A DNA stretch of 64,000 nucleotides, taken from contig OX246745.1 in assembly GCA_945910005.1 (NCBI GenBank), forward strand, positions 36,357,670-36,421,669. The letters are read 5' to 3'. Below are positions 11,448 through 25,453 of the stretch, in pieces; positions within the stretch are counted from its first letter, which is position 1, and every line of letters begins with the position of its first letter. Source of the DNA: Isoperla grammatica. Taxonomy: Eukaryota > Arthropoda > Insecta > Plecoptera > Perlodidae. The notes under the pieces were generated by a model. That model was not told where the DNA came from. It saw only the letters and a list, made by a program, of their open reading frames with translations, and ran no database searches. Made by a program: the position numbers and the translations under genes.

Positions 11448-11708
11448 ACTGAAGATGATTGTGGCCCGTCAACCTCAAAAACCAATCTCAAAACGACGAG
11501 TAAAATAGTGTGTGTGTTTTGCAACGGGGAAAACGGACCGTTATTGCCAAATGATTTGACTGCGGTTTTAACTGCCAAAGGTTTTGAAACAATTGTATCA
11601 GCTTACCGTGAACGAGATGATCCAATCACCCACAAAATCTTGGAGCACAAGACAAAGACATTATGCGAGTTTCCCCATAAATTTCATAGAGTAGATAGCA
11701 GTATATGA
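11448..11708 (+). pseudogene. Orphan ORF fragment with CxxC motif
   Basis: The frame reads ACT-GAA-GAT... and gives about 86 residues with normal-looking composition: a Ser/Thr/Lys-rich start, then KIVCVFCNGENGPLL (a CxxC pair), then a helical-looking stretch and CEFPHKFHRV before a stop. A CxxC followed at a distance by Cys/His residues is what I recall from the N-termini of the multi-copy transposon-associated family seen decayed at 53030-53890, but the similarity is too loose to claim. The upstream text could hold a splice acceptor. It may be an exon or a fragment; no function is assigned. Confidence 0.35.
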
Positions 11709-12793
11709 GTAATATTACAGTTCGGATTCAAAACATAGCAAGATCAATCTATTATCAATGATAAGAACAATTCACTTCCAAAATTAATGTAGTCGACGGT
11801 TATGGTTGCCTCCCGCATTACTACCATGGGATTCAGAAAGGTGTATCTCTCGATTTAGAGTAACAGTCAATAAAATAATTAATAACAATGCAACGTACAA
11901 TACAATTACATAACTTTTAAAATGATTCTATTACATTCTTAAAGATTTTCCTAAATTGAATTATTTATACCATCTTATTTTTCATTGTTATAACAATAGT
12001 TCAATAAATGGTAAACCGTGGAAAACCGCACTTTCAATGCAATAGCTCAAGTACTCGAACTCATTTTTAAAATTAAGTGATATATTTTAACCAAGAAATA
12101 TTGTTCTATTTTACGGTGTTCCCTCTTGCACCATTAACAGTAATTATTTTTGTGCACATTTTCAAAGGCACATCTTTTGAACCGATAGTACGTGTCAAAT
12201 TTTGCTTTGCATCATATACTGTCTTCAATACCATTATCAATTCAATGGTCTCTGTTCTCAATGTGACATGTTACAATATTGATGCTGAATATTGAAAAAT
12301 ATTGAAATCATAATCTATTCAAACATAAAATATGGCTTAGTAAACAAGCTGTAAATGTGTTTGTCCCAATAATCGTGCGTATAGATTAGTTGTAGGCACT
12401 GCGCTGTTTGTCTTGTCACGTCAATTGAAAGGTGCGTGCGACCCTAAACTAACCAAACCCTCAAATTGTTTTCGAGCCTTTGCCCTAAATGTCTTGACTC
12501 GAAGTAAACATGCTGAGTAATTCAAGGAGGACTCGAGCGTTTATACGAACCGGAAGGTCTGTCTATAAAGGTGGGAGTGTTCACTGCTCACCAGGTTCGG
12601 GAGGCTGCGTTTTTCGAGTGACGAAACTTTTCGGATGCTTTGTCGGGTGAGTTGAAATGGACCGGATCGTGGCTAGTTCAAAGGGGTGGCAAGGGGTGGC
12701 AAGGGGTGGAGGCCGTAGGCGGGCTACGATAAATCTGTAATGGGCTCACGTCGAAATGCTATTACCTTCACCCAGACGAGGCGGCGTTTATAT
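11709..12793. other. No gene recognised
   Basis: AT-rich, with several short low-quality frames. A small triplication of GTGGCAAGGG lies at about 12684-12710. Confidence 0.4.
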
Positions 12794-12801
12794 AGGACAA
12801 G

Positions 12802-14109
12802 CAGTGTTGGGTAAGTTCCTTAAAAAATGGACCTAGTTCCAGTTCCAGTTCCACGCAAGGAAAAAGGAACTCTTTCCAGTTCCAAGTTCCTCTAAAAAAA
12901 AAGGAACTGGGGCGTTCCTTAGTTCCTTTCAAAATGGAACTAAGTTCCTAAATAGTTCCTTTCTGCAAACAACCATTTTTCTTTGGATATTGCCGAGCGG
13001 GATACTAACCATCGACTCAATGGTTATTATCCGGGTTTATGCATTATACACCAAGAAAATTGACTTTAAGTAAGAGGTTATTTTATATTGTTAATTCTTA
13101 ATGCATTACAATTTACATTAATTATTAATAACTATTATAATTAATTTAATTAAAGTTTTTAAATTAAATTCAATGCCAAGGGTTCGCAAATAACGCCTAA
13201 AATATGGTTGAGATTTGTAGGAATCAATTAATGCATGTGCTTCTTTAGATTGGCTGGCGATGACCTCGAAGCACCGATTACTTTATTAACTGGTAAACAA
13301 AGCAAGCATTTTGCCGAAAAATTTTCTTCGTCGCCGAAATATCACTTTCGCCCGAAAAATTACGGCCTGTATGTTTTAAAGGGCAGTATGTTATTGCCAC
13401 AAACACCAGACATTATAACAAAACGATCGAAAAAGACAGCGATGTTGTCACATGCACTTGTCGCAAAGAATTGAATAGATCAGTGAATATTGAGATAGCT
13501 CCTTGCCCCTAAATAACTTCTCCCCCACCCCACTCGCCACTCGGACCACATCTTTCATCAGCAAAGCCTTCCCGTTTCCAATGAATTCGAAGTGATGGGT
13601 TGACAAGTGATATATTTCATGTTTTGTTTGATTTCGGAATGACAGTCTGAGTTGCTCTCACACTTGTGTATACAGGAGGGGTTGGACGGTTGGTCAGTTA
13701 TAAGTGACATGACACGCTTATTCCGCACGAGCGATTTGGGATTAGTCACCGGTTTCGGGTCTTCGACTTGTGCCTGTGTGCGACTAATTGGAGACCCCAC
13801 GCGGGGGTGGCGTAGCAGGTGGAGGGTTGGGATGGGTAGACAAGAATGAAATATTACAAACAAATTTGTTTTAGATTTCTCGTTTCTGTCATCTTGTAAC
13901 TATGTTTTGGCGCTTTGGTCCTTCAAGCTTATACAATCAAGTAAAAATAAAAGGAACTTATGAAAATAAGTTACAGTTCCTGGAAAATTGGAACTATGGC
14001 GTTCCACAGTTCCTGGTTGGAAAAAAGGAACTAAACCGTTCCTTAGTTCCTTAAAAAGGAACTAGTTCCAAGGAACGGAACTAAAAAAATCCGTTCCTAC
14101 CCAACATTG
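12802..14109 (+). mobile_element. Non-autonomous hAT-type DNA transposon (1308 bp)
   Basis: The ends are CAGTGTTGGGTA (12802) and TACCCAACATTG (to 14109), inverted with one mismatch. They are flanked by a perfect 8-bp target duplication AGGACAAG at 12794-12801 and 14110-14117, the hallmark of hAT elements. Both subterminal regions (12815-12970 and 13955-14095) are packed with AGTTCC/GGAACT motifs in both orientations, a plausible transposase-binding array. The interior has no recognisable transposase. A 79-residue frame at 13235-13474 is unassigned. Mobilisation would need a transposase from elsewhere. Confidence 0.93.
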
Positions 14110-14117
14110 AGGACAAG

Positions 14118-14584
14118 ATAGACAACAACAAGCAAGAATAACTAATGAAGGAGGAGCCTACGAACTTTTTCGTTTTCTTTTTTAGTCGGACACGGGAAAC
14201 TAAGTTTGTCTTATCACTGGGATTCGTTGAGTTACTTTGGTGGACTAGTGTTTCCCACAGCGAGGGTTGTTGTGTATTTAGCTATACGTCTTGTATGAGT
14301 AAAGGTGCTAATCGAAACACATTCTCCTCGTGGTGACCGGTGCCCGCAAAGAGGGCTCTCTGTGTCATTTATCATTCATCGCACGTGACCTGGATCATTT
14401 CTCCTCTTCCTATTTACTAACTCTAGTCTTGCCCATCCAAATGCCCATGAACTCTCTACGCCCCTAAAACCACTTTCCATTTCCAGCCCCCACTTATTTT
14501 GGATTCCGCTATGACAACTCCGGCGATGTGCGTTGAAACTGATTCTGCCAACGTGGTGTCAAGTATGTCGTTAAACACCAATTT
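14118..14584. other. Spacer; possible SINE-like 3' end before the AAT tract
   Basis: No gene. The last part, ending TCGTTAAACACCAATTTAAAA directly before the AAT tract, resembles the GACGTTAAGCCCC end of the SINE at 54708-55069. The match is short. Confidence 0.3.
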
Positions 14585-14752
<168 letters not shown>

Positions 14753-15418
14753 ATGGCGAGACCATCCAGCACATCGCAGGTGGATGCCCGGTGTTAGCTC
14801 CCAGAGAGTATTTGGAGCGTCACAACGCAGTTGCGAAAGTGGTCCACCAAGCGCTGGCCAAGGAGTACAGCCTGGTAGAGGTAGAAACACCGTACTACAA
14901 GTGCAAGCCCGAGCAAGTCCTGCGTAACCAATATGCCAAGCTGCTGTGGGACTCACCCATTGTCACGGACAGAGCGGTCGAGGCAAATCGGCCAGACTTG
15001 GTTTTGTTTGACAAGATGGCTAAAACAGCAACCATCATCGACATCGCCGTCCCGCTAGACAACCATGTGATCAAATTAGTAGCTGAGAAGAGGCGTAAAT
15101 ACCAACCACTCGCCGTCGAACTCAAGGACATACACAAGCTGAGGTCCGTTGAGATAGTTCCTGTCGTCGTCTCCGTCAACGGTCTGGTCACCGAAGAGTG
15201 GTCAGCTGCGAAAGAGAAGCTCCACCTGAAAGACAAGCACGTGCGTGTCATGCAGAAGGCTGCAATCCTCGGCACAACTAATATCGTGCGGAAGGTCCTC
15301 AGCTTATGAGCTACATTGTCACCACCATCTTTCGGCCGCCACACTAGGATGCACTCTCGCATCGTCTTGGCTCAAGAAGAGCCCGATGGTGCAAATGAGA
15401 GAAGAGAAGAAAGGAAAT
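14753..15418 (+). mobile_element. Dong/R4-like RLE LINE, 5'-truncated copy 2
   Basis: The element starts abruptly in the CCHC region (GGCGAGACCATCCAGC after AAT repeats) and ends with the same 3' UTR as copies 1 and 3, running GGAAATAAC into AAT repeats. Its truncation point differs from the other copies, consistent with independent target-primed insertions into AAT tracts. Confidence 0.85.
14755..15309 (+). CDS. RLE-type LINE ORF C-terminus (copy 2)
   Basis: Frame open from the AAT junction to TGA at 15307-15309. It keeps ETIQHIAGGCP of the zinc knuckle (the first CxxC is lost to truncation) and the full restriction-like endonuclease: NRPDLVLFD, then IIDIAVPLD, then EKRRKYQPL. The protein differs from copy 1 at only a few positions (for example KLVAEK for NTVAEK), so both descend from a recent common source. 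The catalytic residues are kept, but RT is absent. Confidence 0.85.
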   Translation, partial: GETIQHIAGGCPVLAPREYLERHNAVAKVVHQALAKEYSLVEVETPYYKCKPEQVLRNQYAKLLWDSPIVTDRAVEANRPDLVLFDKMAKTATIIDIAVPLDNHVIKLVAEKRRKYQPLAVELKDIHKLRSVEIVPVVVSVNGLVTEEWSAAKEKLHLKDKHVRVMQKAAILGTTNIVRKVLSL

Positions 15419-15602
<184 letters not shown>

Positions 15603-15837
15603 TCATTTCATTTCATTTCATTTATTTCATTGACACAAAAATACATATACACCCATTTTGGCATAAGACCACCATGAGCACTTTGCTCGCGCGGTGGTTA
15701 GCTCACAATGTCATTAAAACAAATATTTATTTGCTGTGCCGCCGCCTTATAACCATATACATATACACACAACTAAAAACTAAAAACTAAAACATTTAAA
15801 AAATTAAAATGTAAAACTACAAATGGAACGACGACAA
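15603..15837 (-). other. Probable LINE-type 3' end, minus orientation
   Basis: It begins with a (TTTCA)n run and then TTTATTTCATTGACACAAAAA, like the T-rich reverse complement of a LINE 3' tail. Comparable text opens the intervals at 36066 and 49985. It also carries an inverted CACCATGAGC/GCGGTGGTTAGCTC patch. No coding region is attached. Confidence 0.35.
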
Positions 15838-15851
15838 TAACGACGACGACG

Positions 15852-15882
<31 letters not shown>

Positions 15883-15962
15883 TAATAACAATAATAATAA
15901 TAATAATAGCAATAATAATAATCACAATAATAATAATAATAATAATCATGATAATAATAATG
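15838..15962 (+). repeat. Imperfect (AAT)n/(ACG)n tract
   Basis: Starts as ACGACGACG-type repeats and becomes AAT with C and G interruptions. Confidence 0.85.
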
Positions 15963-17091
15963 GAACCTGGTTGTGTATGTCCACTGTCACTAAGACAGAA
16001 TGCGTTTAATGTAACGTACATTGTACCGCGTTCTGGGCATTAATGTTGCACTTTGACCGACTGAAAGCAATTGTAATGATGGTTGAAAAACGTACTGGCA
16101 TTACAGTTTAGCCCTCTCAGACCCACGTCCTCGTTTGAAGAGACCAAGCGTGTTATTTTATTTCCGTCAAGGGACCTTTGTTCTCATTGACCGATGTTTG
16201 AAAAGTTAAATTGCATCATAGTTTTATTTTGTTAAATATTTAAAACTTTAAAAGATAATATAATTTATTGTGAATATATGTCTAGGTGGTTTTATCTGCT
16301 AAAAAAGAAGAACTTAAGTGGTAAGGAAATTACCACATGGAAAAAGCTGCAACACACCATGCCTTTAAATCATTATTCATGAATTGCAAATCATCTCGTA
16401 AAGAAGGTGAATGTGTGGGCGAATGTTCTGCTGTCGAAACTAAGACACTTGGGCTATTGAAGTTCTGCCAGATTATCAAGTATTAGCAAAGTCGGCCATT
16501 GTTCTCAGTGAAAGAGCGCTGCTTCTCTCACAATGGGTCTCAGACATGTATCGTGACATTGTGCAGCTTTCGTGGTAAATGTGAAGAGCTACTTCTGTAT
16601 CTCCGCCTCAGTTAGAATTTTCAAGTATGCATGGCATGCAATAAGTACCAATAACGTACATCAGGAATTCTTGGAATTGATTTCGACCTATCGCTGCCCT
16701 CTTGTGAGAAAATCGAACCGAGCTTTGTAGCTCGCTGTCTTCGCGTACCCTTCAGTTGCTAGTCTCAGTTTCTCTCATTTTAAAATCAGTTTTACTAATC
16801 AATTACATAAATAATACAAATTGCGTGAGAGATTGAAATTCGATCGATCCCAACGTATACGAAATGTAGCAACCCTTTAAAAGCCCCGCGCAATTAACGT
16901 CTTTCAGAAATATCTTAAAACGTTATACACTATTAAATGCGCGCATTGTGGTTTCGTAAGAACCAAAACCTAGATTTAAAAACTAATACATATTTTAACC
17001 ATTAATGTTATAATTATTGGTAATATAAAATAATTAACAATTGATTACTAAGTACCCGGTAACGATTAAAATATTTTAAACTCTTAGAATC
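15963..17091. other. No gene recognised
   Basis: Mixed-composition sequence. A frame near 16338-16480 has some cysteines and lysines but stops soon and resembles no family I know. Confidence 0.35.
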
Positions 17092-17346
17092 CTGGGCCCG
17101 GATTCACAAGCGGTTCCAAGTCTTTTTTTGGTCTTAACTTTAAGGCCGGCCTAAGTTTGAACCTGTTGTGAATCCAGGCTAATGTCTGAGAATTGTAAAA
17201 CATATTATTGGATTGTTCATTGGGTCTTTGTTTCGTAACTTCTTTATGGGATATGGCCATGGAATCACAAGAGGTTCATAAAGTTAGGCCGGTCTTAGAG
17301 TTAAGACCGAGAAAAGATTTAGAACCTCGTGTGACTCCGGGCCCAG
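17092..17346. mobile_element. GATTCACAA-type MITE (255 bp)
   Basis: The terminal inverted repeats span about 60 bp: left CTGGGCCCGGATTCACAAG, right the inverse of CTGGGCCCGGAGTCACACG, both continuing through GGTTC...GGTCTTAACT...AAG.CCGGCC. Each half is itself a foldback (GGATTCACAA near 17100 against TTGTGAATCC near 17168; GGAATCACAA near 17258 against the right end). No ORF. Related ends occur on the element at 24184-25721. Confidence 0.75.
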
Positions 17347-18545
17347 TATTGTAGATCTTACAAAACTACAATGCACGAATTTATCACTTTCTTAATAGTT
17401 TGTTTTATTTTCATAGCATAATTTCGCGCGGTTTTTGTTCTGGAACTCATCTTTCCCCCAGTGTGACAGATTGAGGAAGAGAGTCAGGAATGCGTAGCAG
17501 AAGAGCGGAGCTAATGTATTGACTGAAGCGCTGTCCAGCTCAATCAATGGCTGTGATTTGAACATTTGTGGCTCCTGCGATCTGTCAGTGTCGCCTTCAA
17601 AGCGCTTCTCAAACCAAAGAGAACATAAGTTTAGTCTTCCGTCTGAAGGGCTTTGGCGAGCCAGTGAGAATTCACAAGGTTACCGGAAACAAGGACGGTG
17701 CTAAGGGAAGCTACAGGAGGATGTAGACACAGATCTATTTAGTTTGCTACTTGAATTGTGTTCGTTCATTCACTACTTTAATAGCGAAGCTGATACTAAA
17801 AAGTAAAATCCGCTCAGTGCAAATTTCCATTGCAACCTGGACGAATAATGCATGTGTTCCAAGAATATTTTACTTGAAATACTTTCCAATATGGAATCCA
17901 TTAATTCGTCTAAGGTGTCTTCAAAATATTAATAACTATAGAACGTATTTTAAAATGTGGTTACACATCCTATATGAATGAGTGTAAGAAGAACACATTT
18001 TACATATGTGAAATAAATTTATTAGAAATAAACAAATGTCTCGGTTGACCGAACGTCCCGTCTGTGTGGGTTGCGGCCGTATTTGCGACAAAACTTGACA
18101 GAATTTCCAAGGCAAAACAATCGAAGCTTATAGTGATGTAATACAAAGATACTAGGTTCCTTTAGATTCAGTGTGTTTCGGAAATAAAATTGGTATGCGT
18201 GTATTCACGTGTGATTTTTATCACTTATTTTCACACCTTTTAATTCTAAAGAATACTTTCAGTACCCGGCAATGCTACACTAGATCTAAAACACTTGTTA
18301 GCTGTGACATCGCGTGGTAACTATACAAAATCCCTTAAATGTTGAAAATGTAGAACGAAGCCTAAGATAATTTAACAATGTAATTAATATCAACTTAATG
18401 TTTAAAAATATTTCACATCACAATATGTAATATGAACTTATTAAATATATGCAGATATATGTTCCCTATCTTTCAGTACGTGAACTTTTATTCGACCTTT
18501 AGTTGTGATAAAGAGATTCGTAAGTGTATAAATTATATAAGCCGT
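17347..18545. other. No gene recognised
   Basis: AT-rich spacer with short frames only. Confidence 0.4.
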
Positions 18546-18725
18546 ACCAGCCGCTCGCAGTAGCTCATGCGATGGGGGTGGGGCCACCTAGAGACGTGAG
18601 CTCAAATCCCGCATAATCAATGTGTTTTTATAATTGTCTTTCATCTTCATCCATCACCCCTCATGGTCTCGAATAGCATGATTACAATAAAAGAGACATA
18701 AAGCAACACGAATCAGAACAACCCA
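18546..18725 (+). mobile_element. tRNA-derived SINE
   Basis: Contains an A-box-like CAGTAGCTCATGCGATG and, about 35 bp on, a B-box-like GAGCTCAAATCCCGC, the internal RNA polymerase III promoter of a tRNA head. The tail ATCACCCCTCATGGTCTCGAATAG matches the tail of the SINE at 54708-55069 (CACCCGCTCATCGTCTCGATTAG). Promoter boxes are imperfect, so it is probably an old copy. Confidence 0.6.
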
Positions 18726-21700
18726 ATCCTCTCATAGAAGTCCTATAGCTATAATCATCCCAAATGTTTACAACTCCCCATAAGTCTCTCGAAACAAAGG
18801 CTTGGACCCTTCAAGAATGAAGGAACTGATTAACTAACTCCTCGTCAGAAACGAACATTCATGATTGGACCCAACTTTCCGGAGTAAAATGGAACTCTTG
18901 CCCATCTGTTTAATCTACGCTATGGAAACAATCAACAACTGTACAGGTTGGTGACCGTTACAGCAGTGGATCAATTGTGTGACATAGCCCGTCTTGTTCA
19001 GCTCAGTTGTGCAAGCGAGTCAAGACGGATACAGTCCATCTGTTGCACGTCAAGCCGGAGTCAATTTGTCCAGTGCTGAAGCGTCAAGCGCCTCATAAGA
19101 TACATAGACGAGAGAAAAAACAAGGATTGATGAAGCTAGGGGACTGGGAGCGAACGGAGAGTAAAGAAAATCACAGCAGAAAAGGTGGGTAAACAGCGAA
19201 GGAAGAAGGAGGTCAAGTGTGTTGTTGCATAAGAGGGAGAATAGCGGGAAGAGATATATGATGTGCACCACAAGATTTAGATGACAGAGCAGCAAGAAGA
19301 AACTTAGCCAGAGAATATGAGAGACAACGCGATATAACTTACGGACAACACTTGGACGGAAATCTGTGATGACAGCTCTGTGAGAGGTCGCTTCATAAAT
19401 ACAAGCAAGAAGAATTGTTAGATCTTATCTCTTCATATAGGCCACAAGTAGAGACGCTAACATTTGTAAGGAGAAGAGAACAATACTTATCGTTATCCGT
19501 CTCGTAATACAACTGTATTTAGTTGAAGCAGCTAGGGAGAGATAGCACGTCAGTACCAAGCGGTACGTTCTACTATGTTTAGTTGGTGCACACTTTGAAA
19601 TTAAAACATTGACTTGATTTTAAAACAGCGAGTAGTTGTATTTAATTCTAAAAAAAACGTCTCTACTCAGGGTATCATTTGTCACATTGAAACGAAAAAT
19701 ATCACAATCGTTTTCATCAAAACATTTCTTTCTTTCAAACAGCGGACCATGAAAACAAAAATCTCCTTTGACTTTAAGGTGATTCTACCCCCCTGAAAAA
19801 ACACTTTTGCTACGAATTACTTGCAAATGTGTATGTGTGACGCATGAAGTGTTCCCCTCCTTCCCCCCACTACCAAAACTCCGACCGACCTCCGCGCGCT
19901 TCGTTCTGATTTCAGTCGAGCGGAGACTCTTGTTAGAGCAAGGTCACGGCTCGCGATACTGTCGCTCTGCTCACTTGGTGTCATGCTTCTCTCCAATACT
20001 TGGATTGAATCTGTACATTTGTGTTCTCAAGTACTGTTGAGTGGCACTAGAACATAAGGAAACAATTTCTTTGCGCAAATTACCTGTCTAGACCCGTAAA
20101 GTAGTAACGGCTGGACTGCGACGCGAGCAAACTGATGCTCTTTACATCCGTGTACGTATGGCACCAAAACTCAAACAGCTTTTGACGTAAGCTTGAGACT
20201 GCAAGCATTTTGGGAAGATAAGGGGCGAGCGCATGATAAGCACTTTATTTCTTGTAAGTGACTCTTTTCATAATTAAGTTATGGAATAGTAAAAACCGCA
20301 TATTATACTCAAGTGCATTTTCCCCGGGACACAAACAAATTCATTACAAAAAACTAGGCACATAATTGTGTTTTAAAATTGTGTACCATCATTCCTTAGA
20401 TAATAACCTATAGTATACTACATTTCCGTGAACTTGACAAATATGGTCTAGAGGTCTTACTAGCGTTAACGTTAAGACATTAAAACTCTCGGTACACGTA
20501 CAAAATAGAAGTGTAACTTTTAAAAACTTGTTTTTGCAGACACAATATAAATATTTAACAACCTGCATCGAAAAAATTAAATTTAAAATTGTTACGATCC
20601 CTAGATACCATAATTTTAATAAAATCCTAAAATATGTGTGACATTAACGTGGACGGGTGGTCTGAGAGAGTTGAATATATTTACTTCGCAGTGTAGACAA
20701 CCAATATGATATACTTATAAAATAAAACACCTTTCGGGTTATTCCGGTACGTCCGATGTAGTCACTTAAACCCTGGCAACCGCAAGGCTGTAGTCGAGGG
20801 GACACGTAGGGACACGTATAGGGACACGAGGAGACACGCCGTGTCCCTACTCTGATAAGAAGCCTGACGCGGGGACACGCGCATCTACCCTGTGTCCTAC
20901 TTGAGTATGTTAATGAAACGACAGTTTCTTAAAACATTGATTATTTGCTCAATTTTTAACTTTTCTGACCCATGTTGTATTAGGGGAAGATGAATATTCG
21001 TTTGTGAAAGTAGTATATTTGAAATAAAGTAGAATTATATGATTAATAATTAAGCATAAAATAATATCAATTAATAATTTATACTGGCATGACAACAGTT
21101 ACTGCAGCTATAATTTCGATGCGCTATATCAGAAATATAAGGCGCCGAGGAGGGGGGGTCAAATGGAAAGTAGTACATTCAAGCGGAGTGTCCCCTGCAG
21201 AAATTTTAGGATTACACCCCCTGCTGGCAATATGTTACCTGAAGCAACGGGACCACGTGCAAGATGTTACATTTTATTAGCACTAACCCGGACCATGGAT
21301 GACTATGCTTTATACAGAACCAACCACTCCAAACCTCACGTTAAGATATCCATGACAAGGAAGTTGATATGAGTGGGATTTAAATGGGGTCTTTGCAATG
21401 TTCAAAAATGAAAACAATATTTCACGATCGCCTTCTCTCTATCTTACACTACGCTTCATATTCACCTAACGGAAACATGGTATAAGCGAACTAAGTTTCA
21501 TGTTTATTATGTTGCTGTTTAAAACGCCTTTGATCATTGGATACAGTTTGGAAAAAACGATATTTTCAACTGATTTTCGTAAATGAATATTTTCGTCCAC
21601 TCGTGTAAAACAATGTTGTCACCAGTTCACGGAAAATACGTAAACAAAAAAAACTGTTCAAGGAATCGATTTTAAATAAAGGTGTATTAAAGGAATATAC

Positions 21701-23215
21701 AAAATATGAACCTTCACATTAATCTTGCTCGCTAATAATATGTTTCGTTATCGTAAGTATAAAACCTAATATTTAGGTCCAAATATTTTTTTTTTTTAAT
21801 ATTTTTAACCCCATTTTAAGGTTCAGCTTTCTTCACAAGTTCCTTTGTGCCAATAGTTTAAAAAGGGACAAAGCGAGTTGAACAGCGTTATAAAAGATTA
21901 AAATTACGCATCAAACAGTGGAGGAGGATTCTTGCCTTGTAAATATTTATGAATTTGTGTCTTACTTGTATATTATATTCTAATTATGTATTATTAACTT
22001 ATAAGGTATTGTTTATTATTATTATTTATTGTTTAAGATATTGTAACTTGTGTATTATATTGTAATTTTGTATTATTTACTTATAATGTATTGTTTGTTA
22101 GTGTATGATTCTAAATAGCAAGTGTTCAAAAATTTCTTTTACCACCACTCCCACTCCCACTCCCACTCCCACTCCCACTCCCACTACCACTACTACCACA
22201 ACTACTATTACCACCAATATGTTTAAACTATCCATGAATCCCTCTTCGATGCTGCTGCCGCAAATATGTGACACAATCTATTTGATCAATACATTTTCAA
22301 TTTCTTTAGGGTCGTGAGGATAAGAAACACAAGTCTAAGTCCCCTCTGTATTAGTTTTCCCCTGCATATATCGATATCCGAGGTGAAAACATGTTAGAGC
22401 CACAGCGAAGAACGTAGACAGCTCCGGTGAATACTGGCAGCCACAGCTGATTCAAAAACCAAGAGTGAATAAGTCCACGGCCAGTTAAACCGCTTGGCAA
22501 ATGTTGTTTGTCTATAATTTAACCCACACTCCAATCTTGTTTGCCACATAAGCTTTTTCGCCGTCAGCTCTTATACATTTTACAAGGTCCGAGGGCTGCG
22601 CGTTATGTTCCTACCGCGCGTTGTTCTGTTTCTCCATTGGTGCTTCCCGTGAGCAGAGTTGGCGGAGATCCGGGAGACAGATATCACGCATGTCAAGTGT
22701 ATTATATATCACGATATTCACAATATTACACAGGTCTTCAAAACAATACCCTTCAAAGACATTTGTATTTGTCAGCTGGTTAGGCACCGTATTATGCCGG
22801 GACTTGTTTACTCCTTGGATACAAAGTTTCTGATGGGTGGTTGCCATGGAGAAAACAGGTTCGCCCCGACTAAATATTTATTGGGCCGTCATAACACTGT
22901 GCTTGTTTACCTAATAATCATTCCAATGGCTTTTTATGTTCTTTTCTACAGTAGAGTAAATATTTAAAACAACATAATGATTTAATGTGATGACCGGCTC
23001 GTTCAATATGATAACAAGTCAATAGGTACATCTACCCTTTTAGTAACACCTCATGTATTTGTACTTTTCCTTGTATAACTAAATTATAAAGGAAGATAAT
23101 GAATAAAAGTGTGTATTTTGCAACGAATACCACAAGCAAACAACACGAGAGACAAGACAGAAACAGCAAGAAAATAACAAGAAAAATGAAAGAAAAAGTA
23201 TCACCTGAATATAGT
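18726..23215. other. Long stretch without a recognised gene
   Basis: No convincing ORF. Small items: a GGGACACG cluster at about 20798-20880 in both orientations (four direct and one inverted copy), a (CCCACT)n microsatellite at 22144-22190, and several AT-rich zones around 21700 and 22000. CTTTGAAATTAAAACATTGACTT at 19595-19617 also occurs near 48530 in the foldback at 48501-49045. Confidence 0.4.
22144..22190 (+). repeat. (CCCACT)n microsatellite
   Basis: About seven hexamer copies followed by ACTACC-type variants to 22210. Confidence 0.85.
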
Positions 23216-23715
23216 AAGGAACATGAAAACAACTGAAATATATCATGTGAATACATCTAGGAACATGAAAACAACTGAATATTTAATATTATGTGAGTAT
23301 AGCTAGGACCATGAAAACAACTGAATATATATTATGTGAGTATAGTTAGGAACATGAGAACAACTGAATATATATCATGTGGATATAGTTAGGAACATGA
23401 GAACAACTGAATATATATCAAGTGAATATAGCTAGGAACATGAAAACAACTGATCATATATTATGTGAATATAGTTAGGAACATGAAAACAACTGAATAC
23501 ATATCATTTAGATAAAGCTAGGAACATGAAAACAACTGAACATATATCATGAGAATATAGTTAGAAACATGAAAACAACTGAACATATATCATGAGAATA
23601 TAGTTAGAAACATGAAAACAACTGAACATATATCATTTAGATAAAGCTAGGAACATGAAAACAACACCACATATATCATGTGTGGATACAGCTAGGAACA
23701 TGAAAACAGCTGAAA
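23216..23715 (+). repeat. 43-bp minisatellite, about 11.5 copies
   Basis: Each unit opens with AGGAACATGAAAACAACTGA, continues with an AT-rich part (ATATATCATGTGAATATAG) and is 43-46 bp long. Copies differ by several substitutions (for example ATTTAGATAAAGCT in two of them), so the array is older than the 65-bp and 99-bp arrays. Confidence 0.9.
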
Positions 23716-24183
23716 TCGAACGAGAGAGTATTTATCAATAACCGAAAAGTCAACGGATAAAGAGAAAGAATTATAAGAAAGAAAATTTAACTATAATCTG
23801 ACATCCACGAAATACAAAGCGTAAAACGAAGTACAAGCGTAAAAATTAAAACAAATACACACAAGACCTTTCTGTACAGCAGAACTCAAGGAATAAGTAT
23901 AAAGGAGGATAAACAAAATTGAGATTCAGAAATACACAAAGGGGTAAGAATTAAAAAAAGAATAAGGAACCATATAAGCTCATACCCCACTCTGTATTTC
24001 TCGAGGTAATCGCAAAGAATCAATAGAAATAAGTGTATCCATTTACCATATAGTGAAAAGTAGTACTACTATTAATAAGCAGTGTGTTAAGTAAAAAAAA
24101 TAGTGCAGAAATAAACACATTGAAAATAAATAAATTTACAAGTGTGTCACTGTCACGACCAGTAGAAGCGAACTGTTGTATTC
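23716..24183. other. No gene recognised
   Basis: Purine-rich, AT-rich sequence with no ORF of note. Confidence 0.4.
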
Positions 24184-24546
24184 CAGGGGCCAGATTCACA
24201 AAAAGTCTTAACCTGGCCCAACTTTAGGACACTAGATTATGGCACGCCATGGGCTGATACGGACGTTACTAAGAAATCCTAGTAAATAACAAACACTTGA
24301 GACCTTTAGGCCCTGTCTGAGTTGGTATTTTCTTTGATCAAAGATGGTGGCAATGTGCCTATGACTTCAAAGTGTGAACATGAATAGATATCGTTTACTT
24401 ACCTTGACATACGCATGTGTCTGTTTTAAAAACGTGGAAGCATTAGTAAACAAAACACTAAAGTTTAAAACACCGCCTTGCCATATTTCAAGCTCACTGT
24501 GATTTCCACGAAATTAGCTATCAATTGGGCTGTGTAGCAGGCCTAC

Positions 24547-25453
<907 letters not shown>

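Noticed and set aside
13558..13863. 101-residue minus-strand ORF inside the first hAT element
   Set aside because: No similarity to hAT transposases (no zinc finger or dimerisation motif seen) and low-complexity composition.
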